Source: Himantopus leucocephalus (taxonomy: Eukaryota > Chordata > Aves > Charadriiformes > Recurvirostridae). Taken from it: DNA of 64,000 nt. Positions 11,501-22,598 of this stretch are shown here, piece by piece; position 1 is the stretch's first letter, and every line of letters starts with the position of its first letter. The notes beneath the pieces are model-generated. The model did not search any database. It saw only the letters and a program-made list of their open reading frames with translations, and was not told the DNA's origin. Made by a program: the position numbers and the translations under genes. The DNA is taken from NCBI GenBank assembly GCA_003993805.1, contig RSEF01000003.1, forward strand, positions 39,270,737 through 39,334,736, in the 5' to 3' direction.

Positions 11501-13609
11501 CTTGTTTATCCTAAGACAAATGGCAGCATATACTTATGTTTTGCCTGGTTGTGGTAAGTGTAAAGGCAGCTACCTTTTAGCCTTTCTTTAGAAGCAAGAT
11601 ATTCTCCAGTTAGGTGGAGGAAATCCATTCAGCATCTGTCCTTTTAATAATACCCTTGCATCCTCCTCTTTCATCTAGGTCAGTTGTGATGGGTGCATCC
11701 CTTCTCCAGGCCTTTTGGTTCAGTTTCCCATGTATGTGTTGTACTAGCGGACACTTGGACAATGTACTGTGTAACGCGAGGAGGTAGCCTGAGGTTGCAG
11801 TCTACCAGCCAGGAAGCAGTGGACCCAGGAGCCTTGCACTGGCGGAAATCTATACCTAGCCTGAGAACTGACTTAATACTTTCTTTTAATTCAGTGTTGT
11901 GGATTCAGCTCCAAACAAGAACTTGAGCTTGGTTCTTGCAAAAACTGGATTGCAGGTGCTTCCAACAGGAAAACAGGGAAATAGCTAAGCCAGGGTAAGG
12001 TGGATTTCCTCCTTGCATGATGTTCTGTCAGGTGAAGGTGACCTTGTGGATCCATACAGAAATATTTTCCCAAGGTGACTTCAGAATTACTCTTAATTGG
12101 AAAATAGGCATACCTGTTGCTGTGTTTTCCCCGCAAACCTTATGTTTCTGAGATCAAAGTAGTCCTTCCCACCCTCTGTTGAAAAGGCTCTTTCAATCTC
12201 ACATTGATAGGCTGTGACCTTTCATATAGTACCTGAGACTGGCTGCTGATATCTGGCAGATCCAGAAAAATGCCCCTGTCCATGTGGAGATCAAATGGAT
12301 GGTGGGCCACAGGAAAAAAATGTAATGAGATTGCCCGTTTGGAGCTAGGATTACTTTTCTGGACCGTCACTGGTTATTGTTTGTGGCACTCACCTGGAAG
12401 TTTATGTGTACCTTCAGCAAGCACTGTGCTGCTACAGGGATGTGCAGGGCTTCAAGCTAGGTGGTCCACAGGTACATTCCCTTCCCGTTTTCCTCTCCTA
12501 GTCCTTCCCTGTTATCCAACGCCAATATTCTATAGTTTAAAGAAAACTAAAATAGCATTGACTATGCTTTGTCTTACATAATTATGTGCCAAGCATAGAA
12601 GAAGGTAGAGTATGAATATGTCCTCTAGGAAGAAAATAGTTGCCGCTGTCAGATAGAAGGACTTATATATGTTTACAGTACAGATGTACCTTTTGGTCAC
12701 AATTAGTGAGGAATGAGTAAATAACTTTTTATTTGTGAAATTATATAGTCTTTTGAGAATAATTTGGTTATCTGATAGATAGTGAAATTCCTTTATCATC
12801 TGCAGTAGAACTAATTCAAGACTCAAATTTTTTTTTTTTTTGGTGTAAGTTTAGTAGTAATACTTAATATTTCCCTCTGCTCTAAGAATCTGCGGTATTC
12901 CCCATGAAATATTTTATAATTTCTCATTCTTTAGTAGTTTTTCAGGAAGAAGAGAGTGTTTCTTAGGAGTCTGTTTCCTTTGTTATCCTTTGGAGTAAGC
13001 TATCACATTAGAGATCATTGTGGTGTCAGAGAATAAACATAGATCCAATATGAAAAAGATGAATTGTGATCCCGTTTAGGAAGCACAGATATACTCTTAA
13101 TTTTTTTTTTTTTCAGAAAAAAACCACAAGATGTTTCTTTTGCAGTTTTGTGGTGGCAAAGGCAGGACAGGACCTTATTTCTTTTCCAGACAGTATCACT
13201 TGCTTAATAAAGAAAGAATAAAAATGAGGAGGTACTCATAAATATACCTGTGAGACATTTAAAAGCAGTTTGGATTTTGATAGTTTTCAGTTGATCGTCA
13301 AGGATCAAACACCTGCTAATAAAGTTACAGACCTCTACAGACTTTCTTTAATAGAACATTCAGGAAATGAAGCTACTTGGGCAGAGGAATATCAGTTCTT
13401 GAAGCTCTGATTATTTATAAGTATAATTTCTTATATGAGATTGCAGTTTCTGGTTCTCTGCATTTCAGTTCAAGTTCTTCGGAGTAAGTGCGCAGTCTTA
13501 GTTATAGTATGTCAGTCACTGAGCTACTAAGTTTTGGTGTCATGGAAGATACAAGTTTAAATACCAGAAATTCATTTTGAAGCTTTTAATCTTTTTATTA
13601 ACTGGAGAG

Positions 13610-13636
13610 GACTTGTTCATTGGCCATGAACAAGTC
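13610..13636 (+). repeat. Perfect 11-bp inverted repeat with 5-base loop
   Basis: GACTTGTTCAT at 13610-13620 is followed by the loop TGGCC and its exact complement ATGAACAAGTC at 13626-13636. The hairpin lies in an AKT3 intron. The stem is too short for a microRNA precursor and no function can be assigned. Confidence 0.85.
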
Positions 13637-14870
13637 TCTAAGGGACTAAATGGATGATCATTCAAATGACTGTCATAAATGTAGACGATCAATGATACTT
13701 AGGTGTATTCTAATAATGCGGGAAAATGGTAGGACCTCGTTAAGTTTATTAGTCTAAAAGTACAGACTAAATGGATGAATGCGTTCCTATAAGAACAGTA
13801 GTTTTTTATTTAAAAAAAAATAACAACACCATTTCAGTATAGTTTATGCAGTTACTGTCACTTAAAGGTATGTGACCAGAGTAGATTGATAGCATTTGTC
13901 CGTAGGAATGAGAAGATCTGCATGTCTTACAATTTACTTTAAAATGAGACCAGTGGAGATGAGGGAAATATTACGATAAGTTACACATTGCTTGTTTGTC
14001 TGTTTTGGGGTTTTTTTGTGATCTTTCTTTTAGAAATGGAGTGAGAGAGATCATATGTAATCAATTCTTTCCCTGAGTTTTATCTCAGAGAAATGAAAGG
14101 TAAAACTATTTTCTCAAGAAGCAACTGCTGTCTTTCCTCATTTTTCACTTAATTTCTTACTTCCAGGTTTTCTTTCTGAGAAGGATATGGCTTTGATACA
14201 GGGGTGACCCAAAATCTAGAACTTGGCCATCAAAGTTCAGTGGCTGAATTTCAGCAAGGGGGAGCATGGTACCCTGTGCTGCAAGCATGGTTGTAGCATA
14301 AAAAAACACTTTTGCCGTGTTTACAGGAATTGAAGTTAAATTCTCTAAGAATGTTGTGGTATATGCAGATGATAAAATGGTGTGCTAGAGGCAGAAAAAG
14401 CATTTTGTCACTGGTGCGGCTATACATTTATTTCATTCTTTTAATGCTTACTTGTATTGGACCAGGATATTTGCCAAAGGCAGTCTGGTAAATTTTTGGA
14501 CTGAGAATATAATGGTCTAGCACATAGCTTGTCTGATACGAGTTGAAACTCAGGGATATGTAGGCAGAGAGGGAACCACAGAAATGCACTGAAACAGACT
14601 AGCGTGGAAATTGATGTTTTCAGTTTTTGCAGGCATCATAGCAAAGCAGTGTTATAAACAGGGATTTTAACACATGTTGCGATGCGAATGTTACAGAAGA
14701 GCTCCTTCAGGTGTGGAGAAAAGCATGAAGGTGCCTGTTTGCAAAGAACTTGATGAAAGTAGCCAACATCATGGATAAACTGAGGCAGGCCAATTGAGAG
14801 AGAGTAGCTAAGGTGAGGGTGTAAAAAGACCAGCATGTTATGCTACACAGAAAATGAAGTTGCACGGGTC

Positions 14871-14896
14871 TTTTCCTTTCTTTTCCTTTCTTTTCC
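14871..14896 (+). repeat. TTTTCCTTTC tandem repeat
   Basis: A 10-bp pyrimidine unit is repeated about 2.6 times, followed by a short G run. This is an ordinary intronic polypyrimidine repeat. Confidence 0.9.
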
Positions 14897-15108
14897 ATGG
14901 GGGGGAAGAAAAGAATTTGAGTAAAATAAGAAGGAGGATAGCAAGGGAGGTTAACAGGAAGTAAAAGGAATTCATGAAATGAATCTAATGATCTCACAGG
15001 TAGATTGATAGGCCAGAAAACAGCTTAGAGATGAGAAGGTTTTTCTTGTGGGGAAAAATGTGGTTGTGGGCAGGAAAGAGAGTTTGGACTAAAGACTAAA
15101 TTAATGTT

Positions 15109-15215
15109 ATTTTGTTAATTTTCTCTTAATAGATATTAATATTTTTATTATAATTAATATTTTATATTATATATATTTTATTATAATTAATAATTTCTCT
15201 TAATAGAAACTATTA
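15109..15215 (+). repeat. AT-rich block with internal direct repeat
   Basis: An almost pure A/T stretch contains two copies of a motif like tctcttaatag (near 15122 and 15197) and alternating TATA runs. It is simple low-complexity intronic DNA, possibly easily unwound. No promoter is claimed. Confidence 0.7.
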
Positions 15216-15255
15216 GAATGTTTTGCAGCAGAGACAAAAGGCAGAAGAAACCAAA

Positions 15256-15357
15256 ATCATAGAATCATAGAATGGTTTGTGTTGGAAGGGACCTTAAAGA
15301 TCATCTAGTTCCAACCCCCCTGCCATGGGCAGGGACACCTCCCACTAGACCAGGTTG
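15256..15357 (-). mobile_element. CR1 LINE 3'-end fragment
   Basis: The fragment begins atcatagaatcatagaatgg, the reverse complement of the CR1 terminal octamer repeats. It continues through the conserved ggaagggaccttaaagatc and ccatgggcagggacacc blocks, then breaks off after accaggttg. About 100 bp remain of a minus-oriented, heavily 5'-truncated insertion. Confidence 0.95.
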
Positions 15358-18300
15358 AAGGTGTTTGGTTGAAGAGCAACTTAAAATGAAGATGAGCTTG
15401 CTGGGGAGTTGTTTGGTTAGGAATACAGAGGAACTGAAGGACAGAATAATTTTTGTCAAGGTTGATGCAGTTTTCTTTTTAGCTCCTTTTCTGTTAGATT
15501 TCATTTGAATTTAAAGATAATTGAGGCATTGAAGTAATGTGCTTTTTGAAATTCTATGCACCTTTTATATAAAAAATAGGTATGTGCCATTATTTTCCAC
15601 CTCCAGAGCTACTGGGTAGAAAAGGTAAATAGGGGAAAAGGGAATTTGTGGAAAATGGCACAAATTAAGGGAAAGCAGCTGTTAAGATGTTGCTAGATGG
15701 CACCTGCATTCACAAGGCTTTAAGACCACTATGAATTTCTACGAGTTGGAACAATACTGTAAAGAGAGACAGTGAAAAAGAAACTTTATGTTAGGCTCTG
15801 TTCCACCATGCTCTACGGAGCAAGTTCTCACTCATATTTGGTTACCTCTGGTAAGCGTTAATGAAGATTGATTGTCGGTGACCTTTTGGGTTTATCTAGG
15901 GGAAAGGGTAGTTCCTGTTCTTATTTGACTTCACTTCTGTTTATTCTTTTCTTTTAGAGAAAGGATAATGAGACACTCCTCCAAATTGTCTGTGTTGATA
16001 TAAATATGTTGGTATTCTGGTTTATGGTGGTGTTGCTAAAGACCTGAGAGGCCTGTAGTGGTGCTCTAACAAGAGAGAAAGAATTTAGTTTATGAAATTC
16101 TCTTACAGTGATATTAATGTATTTTTGAAGGGCAGGAGGTAAGTTTGTTTTTCTAGCTTTAGACCCGTTTTGTTCTTTTCACATTAAAAGAGTATTAAGA
16201 AGTGCATCTACAAGCGGAAATGCTATGCTGAGGTGTGATAGTGTTCTGGAAACAGATACCTCCACCATTCAGCTTTTGTGCCTTGATGGCAATTTCCAGT
16301 TACTTGGCACCTGGAAGCATTATCTGCTGCATTGTTTAGGAATTGCATTGCATTTCAATGTATTTCTACTCTTGGCGTAGTGCCTTTGCTTCTCCAGCAT
16401 TTCCATGAGATTCCATACACCCTTATAATCACGAGAGTCCTTTATTCCGTGTCCTGTAGTAGCTTGGAGAGGAGACACAGTCTGTGACTGTCCAGAAGTA
16501 GGCTGCTTGTAGCATCTTATCCTGTGCCTCAGGCAACATTGTGCAGACAGACTCAGTCAAGATGGATGTGTGAACTCGTGTGGATGTATTTCTGGGTTTT
16601 GTTCCTCTCTTTGAATATAATCTTTTTAGTGCTGAGCTAATTATGTAGTCTCAGTTTTACTGTTGAGTTAGAGTACCTGATCAACTTTCCAACTGTAAAA
16701 CAGTTTGAAAATCAAATGTAGCTTACATGCAAGACCCAACAAAATTAGAAGTGTTAAGTACGTTTTGGCAGTTCACTTTTATTATGCCCAGTCCTCAAAT
16801 GTACCAGCAGACAATCATCTGAATGTTAGTTATTTTTCACATGCTTATGTGATCACACAAAAAGTACATGCTAAAAAGAAGCAGATGGTGACAGATGGGG
16901 AAGGTTGAATAAGGTGGTTTTGGAAACCTAGAAAAATGCACTTCTGTAATAGTGTAAAAATAAAAATTCTTTGATCGCCAAGTTAGAATGAACAAAATAG
17001 AGGCCCCCCCCCAAAAAAAAATCCAAAAAAAAACTTTAGTGATAGAAAGAAATGGAACCGTCGAGTGTTCAATGTATATTTAGGAAAGTATGTTATATAG
17101 TGTTGTTTTGTCCAACGACAGAACATTAGTTTTGTCAGCCAGAGACTCAGAAAGGTAGTAGTTGTATTATTTTATTCCTTTTCAAATGATGCATTCAAAT
17201 CAATTGTTTTTCATGCTCAAAGAATGCTGTCAAAAGGGTCATTCTTTAATGTCACGTATTGGTAGTGTTGTAGGTTGTGATAATATTTTGCTTCTGATGT
17301 CACAAGGAGGACTTTAAACCTCTTATTGCAATCATGCATGTAATGGGGATACCTGGATAACTAAAGCTGATCTGGAACAAGGAGCATTACTTCTGTGTCA
17401 TATAGGCAAATGCAAGACTAAGTAGAGAACGTATAATCAACAAAAAAACCCCATCTTTTGTGTGTGGACCACCACATCCAAGGACCTACGCTACTATGAG
17501 GACTGAAGATTTGCTTATTCACTTACATTGGTTAATTGGAGTCTTAACACTCATATCTATCGAGTTATATAAACAGAAAAAGATTCCTTTTTAAAAAATT
17601 TCAATGGTGAGATGTGTTTTACTCCATAAAATAAAAAGTATCTAATCTGATAAATATTTAATTGCTAAATCTTCTACTAACACTGATGCCATAATTATTT
17701 TTTCTTTTTATAATTGAATAAGCTTTGTCTTATCCTATAGTATGAGACCTTACTGCTTCCTGGTGAGAGAGGATGCTTTGCTTTTGATTGTTGACTTTTG
17801 CTTGAATGCAAAAAGCCCCAACTTCTGGTAATTGTACTAATTTTCCTGAAAGTATGGTTAGTTTGCTCAGTACCCAAACACCATAGTTATGTTGTTGTGC
17901 TTTGCCTAACTAATTTTCTTTTGGCTTCAGAAGGACAGTTCAAGTTTATTTACTCTCTGTTTATCTAGATGCTTCATGCATAATCTGATTCTTAGCAGAG
18001 GCACAATAGAATTTATTTTACCTGTGGAAATGTGGTTTAGTGTTGGCGTGTGCTCTTGAACAGCTGTCTGTTGTATATTTGGCTACATTTTATTTCTGGG
18101 TGAGGACCAGTGGGGGGTGTGAGGAGGAATAGCAACTATGCCTGAAAATATTTTCCTTTTTGATTTATGGGAGATTCACAATATGGAATTTTCTCTTTAT
18201 ACTAGAATTTCAAGTATCAAATTATTTTTTTGATATGGAAATGAAATGGAAATGCAAAAAGTTGTTTTATCTTGAAATGCTAGCACCTCATGAAAATTCA

Positions 18301-19360
18301 AATGTGGTCTTTTTTCTGTTTTTTTTTATCACTTATTGTATTTTAGTGTACCACATTGTGTCATCTTATGCTCCTAAGTCATCAAAAATGCTAGTGATTT
18401 GAATTTGGACATTTTTGTCAGCTTGGCATTGCCAGCGGGGCCATGAGATGAACATGATGGAATGTGGACAAGGCAGGGTATCCAGAGCAGAACGTCATTT
18501 ATATGCAATAACCAGTATCAAGATCAAAAGATGGGAGCATTTAGATGGAGTATGAAAGCATTAATCAGTTACACATACGGAAAAGTTGCTGCATCAACAG
18601 ATAAATTAGCACAAGAGTTAGACTTTCTCCTGAAGCCGGATAACCAATGATATAACAAGAATTTGAATTTTCATGCAATCTGGTTAATCTCACCAGACAC
18701 GAAAAGCAATTGTCCACCTGAAGTATCAGACTTCTCAAGGGGAAAGACATAACAAATATGCAAAAATAATAAAACAAAAGACTAGAAAACAGATTAGCTC
18801 TACACTGCCCATAAATAAGCTGTTGTATTCAAACCAGAACTTTAAAGCAGAGAGCAATTTTCTAATACATTTTTGTGTAAAACAAATAAGTATGACAATT
18901 CTTACAAAGACTGTTTCAATAACATGCTTGAAGCTTTTTTCCCATTAATTTTCATTTAATCAATGCAAACGTTATTTCCATCTCAGCAAAAGCCTTTAGT
19001 TTTTCTGAGAGTAATGAAGCATAAACAAAAGTAGAACAAATGCAGTTTAACATCGGTAGAAATTCAAAATCATTTCAGGAAGAATGAACAACCAGAAGGA
19101 AATAGCACAGTATTATCATTATTTATTACTTCTTACACATCCTGCATCTTATGGCAGTGTATGTTATGGAGACTCCTGCTAGTGGAGTGATAATACAGAT
19201 ATGAACAGGTCTGCAGTTTTTCTTCCAACGGTACTGAGCTAGTAGAGTTATGAGAGACAAGTGCCATCTTTCTGTAGACTGAAATAATCTTTTGCTTTTA
19301 CTTGCCGCCTTATATGAAAGGTGTCTGTTAATTCTAGAACAGAGTTATTTTAGCTTTCTG

Positions 19361-19533
19361 GGTTGGGTTTTTTTGTCCGTTGAATAGATTTTACTTTTGA
19401 GGAGTCTTTTTAATGTGATTTGTTTTCTGGGTTTTTTTTGTTTGTTTGTTTGTTTTTTGTTGTTTGGTTGGGGTTTTTTGGTAGGTTTTTGGTGTTGGTT
19501 TTTGAGGTTTTGAGGGTTTGGTTTTTTTTTTTG
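19361..19533 (+). repeat. GT-rich low-complexity tract
   Basis: The stretch is built of gggttttttt, tttgtttgtttg and ggttggggttttttgg blocks. Short relatives occur near 5230-5256, 61247-61303 and 62829-62872. Tracts of this kind are common in bird introns. The spaced G runs could fold as loose quadruplexes, but this is not shown. Confidence 0.8.
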
Positions 19534-19977
19534 ATTGGCAAGGTTGCCATTGACTTCTTAACAGTCCTTTGTTAGAACATTTTTTTAATGTGCAATAGGT
19601 TAACTTTTTTTTTTTTTTAGATTTTAAATTCTACTGAAGTCAGAGTCCCTTGTAGGAGGTGAAACGTATTAATTAGGATTGCATGCTCTTTGCTCTAGGA
19701 GGCTTTGCTTAATTCACATTTATACCAGAATGTACCATTTCTGATGCAGCACAACATGTGCCAGCAAATGAAAAAAATTTTAGTTTCCTTTTTTTTTTTA
19801 AGGTTACATAACAAAAAGCTAGGTAAGATGGGGTAATATCTAGTACAAAAATGTATCAGGAAGACAGTCTGCATTAGGACTAGAAGTACACCAGCAGTGC
19901 AAGCTGGACACAAAATGGAGAAAAACTACCTCCAAAAATCAGAGCAGTAGAAAAAAATAGAAAACTTTCTTCATTGA

Positions 19978-20034
19978 CTTAATTCTCAGGTATCCATTTC
20001 ACGGTATTCTTCTTAATTCTCAGGTATCCATTTC
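19978..20034 (+). repeat. 23-bp direct repeat, period 34
   Basis: The 23-base motif running from cttaattctc to tatccatttc occurs at 19978-20000 and again at 20012-20034, exactly repeated with an 11-bp spacer. This is a small local duplication in an intron. Confidence 0.9.
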
Positions 20035-21030
20035 TTCTTGTTTTGTCTTTTCAGCATTGTATAATAAAAGCAATGAGTATTCATTCAAGTGTTTTTTACT
20101 ATAGATGCAGCAATACTTTCACTGTTCATACCAAAATACAGTTATAATGACTAAATTTGTATAGTACTTGGCAAACACACCTTTCTGCAGGAAAGATTTT
20201 CGTACATTTGGATAAAAGTCTGTTTCTGTAAAGAAATGTGTATTACCTTTGTTCATTAGTGTTAGATTATAAACTTTCTCGTTGTTGCAGTTGTTACCAC
20301 AATTGATCAAAAGTTCTAGCAACTATACTTTTTAACTTTTGTTGAATAATATGTGGGTGAATATTTGTTAGCAGACCAACAACTGTAGCAATAAAAATGT
20401 GTGAAGGGTTACCAGGAATGCTTAAGGAACATACACTCCACCTGAACTGTAAGGTTAATTGAAAACAGTTTTTTCCCCTTAAATTAACAGTACATTGGTG
20501 TATCCAAGTTCTCAGTTTTCTTTCACAACATAGGTGTGCAGACAGTTTGTTTAGATGTTTAAATATTTTCCCATCTGTTCCGTCAAAATTATTGATTGAG
20601 CAACAAGCTATTTGCACTGTCCTATCTGAAAGTCTATATTTAATGTATTAAGAGAAACCATAACTAGGTCAAAAATGTCATTGCTCTTCCAATAAGTTGC
20701 CTTACAACCCCATGCTGACAACACTTATTTAGAAGACTGCCAAAGAATCGTATGAAGCTTTCCATGTTCAAGGTTATTGTTAATTTTTTTCCTGTGCTTG
20801 CAGAGTTCAGAAGTAACAGCAACTAACTACCATTTAGAGGTCCGTGGGAAGTACATTTCTTGGTTGTGTGGATTTCTACTGTGTAACCAAAAATACTCCA
20901 GAGGCTGCTCATCAGGGATGTTTTTTGTTTCAAGAAAATGCAGTAAAAACAGAATTAAGGGATTTTCTACATTCAGCTCAGTTTGTGTCTGAGGCAGTCA
21001 CACCTTGTCCAGTATTCTGTGATTAGTGAA

Positions 21031-21330
21031 GAATCATAGAATCGTAGAATCATAGGTTTAGGTAGGAAGGGACCTTAAAGATCATCTAGTTCCAACCCCC
21101 GTGCCATGGGCAGGGACACCTTGCACTAGACCAGGTTGCTCAAAGCCCCATCCAGCCTGGCCTTGAACATCTCCAGAGATGGGGCCTTCACAACTTCCCT
21201 GGGCAATTTGTTCCATTGTCTCACCACCCTCATACTGAAAAATGTCTTCCTAATATCTATTCTAAATCTACCCTTTTCCAGTTTGAAGCCATTCCCCCTC
21301 ATCCTATCACTACATGCCCTTGTAAAAAGA
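21031..21330 (-). mobile_element. CR1 LINE 3' fragment (about 300 bp)
   Basis: It starts gaatcatagaatcgtagaatcatagg and passes through the CR1 blocks ggaagggaccttaaagatc, ccatgggcagggacacc, cagcctggccttgaacat and ctccagagatggggcc to the ccctcatcctatcac region. It is in minus orientation and lacks its 5' part. An open frame on the plus strand here is an antisense artefact. Confidence 0.97.
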
Positions 21331-21964
21331 GAATCCTAGTTTCACTGAAGGCAAGGGGAAATACATGATTGACTTAAGATGGTCACAGACTTATGGTCAC
21401 CTGTTATACTGCTGGCTAACCTCCCAAAAAAATTATTGTCACAGAATTTTGTAAAAGCATTGCATGTGTTTGTATTGACTTCTCTTCAGCTGACTTATTT
21501 AATTGGCTGCTTCCTCAGTCTCTGCCCCAAGCCCTTGTAAATAAGAGTTTGCAGATGCGTCTCAAGCTGCTGCAGCCCAGAAAACTTTTGACTCTAGCTA
21601 CTGAAGAAATAAAGAGCCTATCTAATAAAAGATATCTTTTCACTGATTTTCACCATAACAATTAAGTGGACATCAAATTCTGTGGACTGTATGTTAGACT
21701 CTTAAAGGAGTGTTGTACCTAAAGCAAAGGACACCTGGGGATGTGTTGACTGATAAACCAAAAAATTAAAATCTACTGCCACTGGGGAAGTAGAGGAGGA
21801 AGTCTTTTTAATGGATTTTTTTTTTCTGGGAAAGAGAAAACTTCCAGTGCTGCTAGTGATTTTTATTAATATTGTTGAGTCCAAAACTCTGGACTTTCAG
21901 CAGTGGAGAATATTATTAGAAGATTGCTTTTTTGTCAATAAATGCAAATACAATTTTTTTTTTT

Positions 21965-22064
21965 NNNNNNNNNNNNNNNNNNNNNNNNNNNNNNNNNNNN
22001 NNNNNNNNNNNNNNNNNNNNNNNNNNNNNNNNNNNNNNNNNNNNNNNNNNNNNNNNNNNNNNNN
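21965..22064. other. Assembly gap of 100 Ns
   Basis: The gap is preceded by a run of Ts and followed by aactctatcccagctgaaac. The flanks do not match CR1 in an obvious way. The right flank may be the edge of another repeat, but I cannot name it. Open frames spanning the Ns are meaningless. Confidence 0.97.
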
Positions 22065-22553
22065 AACTCTATCCCAGCTGAAACCGGGACAACTGCTGGA
22101 GTGTTTAGAGAAATACAGGTTGGGAAGAGAATCAGGCCCATTAAGTGAGCATGGCTGTTGCAGCTGCCTGTGCGTGCAGGAATAACGAGCAGAGTCGGTG
22201 TAACTTTGGGGCAGAGTTTGACAAGTGTGTCTGCAGCAATGCCGCATCCGATGCTGCCTGCCATGGTGTTCTCACTGATGCTACTACAACTGTTCACATG
22301 GCAATTGAGTGGCTTAGGTCAGAAAACTTGATTCAGGTGAAAAATAACCCAGGGTGAAACTTTTTTTTCCTTTTTCTCTTAGTACTGGTCTACTCTCTGG
22401 ATGTAGTGTGTTGCATGATTTCGGCAAGGTAAGGGGAGTTGTGGTGAGGGAACAGAAACAAGAGTGTGAGTTAGGCTGGCACTGCCTCCGAAAGAACCAG
22501 TTGTTGAACTAGAGCCCTAAAAACAAAGCGAGTAAGAGTCCCTCAGGTCCCCC

Positions 22554-22598
22554 AAATGACCATCAAATGATCAAATGACCATCAAATGATGGTCATTT
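22554..22598 (+). repeat. Direct repeat leading into a perfect hairpin
   Basis: AAATGACCATCAAATGAT occurs at 22554 and again at 22573. The second copy forms a perfect inverted repeat: AAATGACCATCA (22573-22584), the loop AA, then TGATGGTCATTT (22587-22598). Such a structure can arise by template switching during replication. No function is inferred. Confidence 0.9.

Noticed and set aside
21897..22297. Long frames spanning the 100-N gap at 21965
   Set aside because: The frame is carried by Ns and cannot be assessed.
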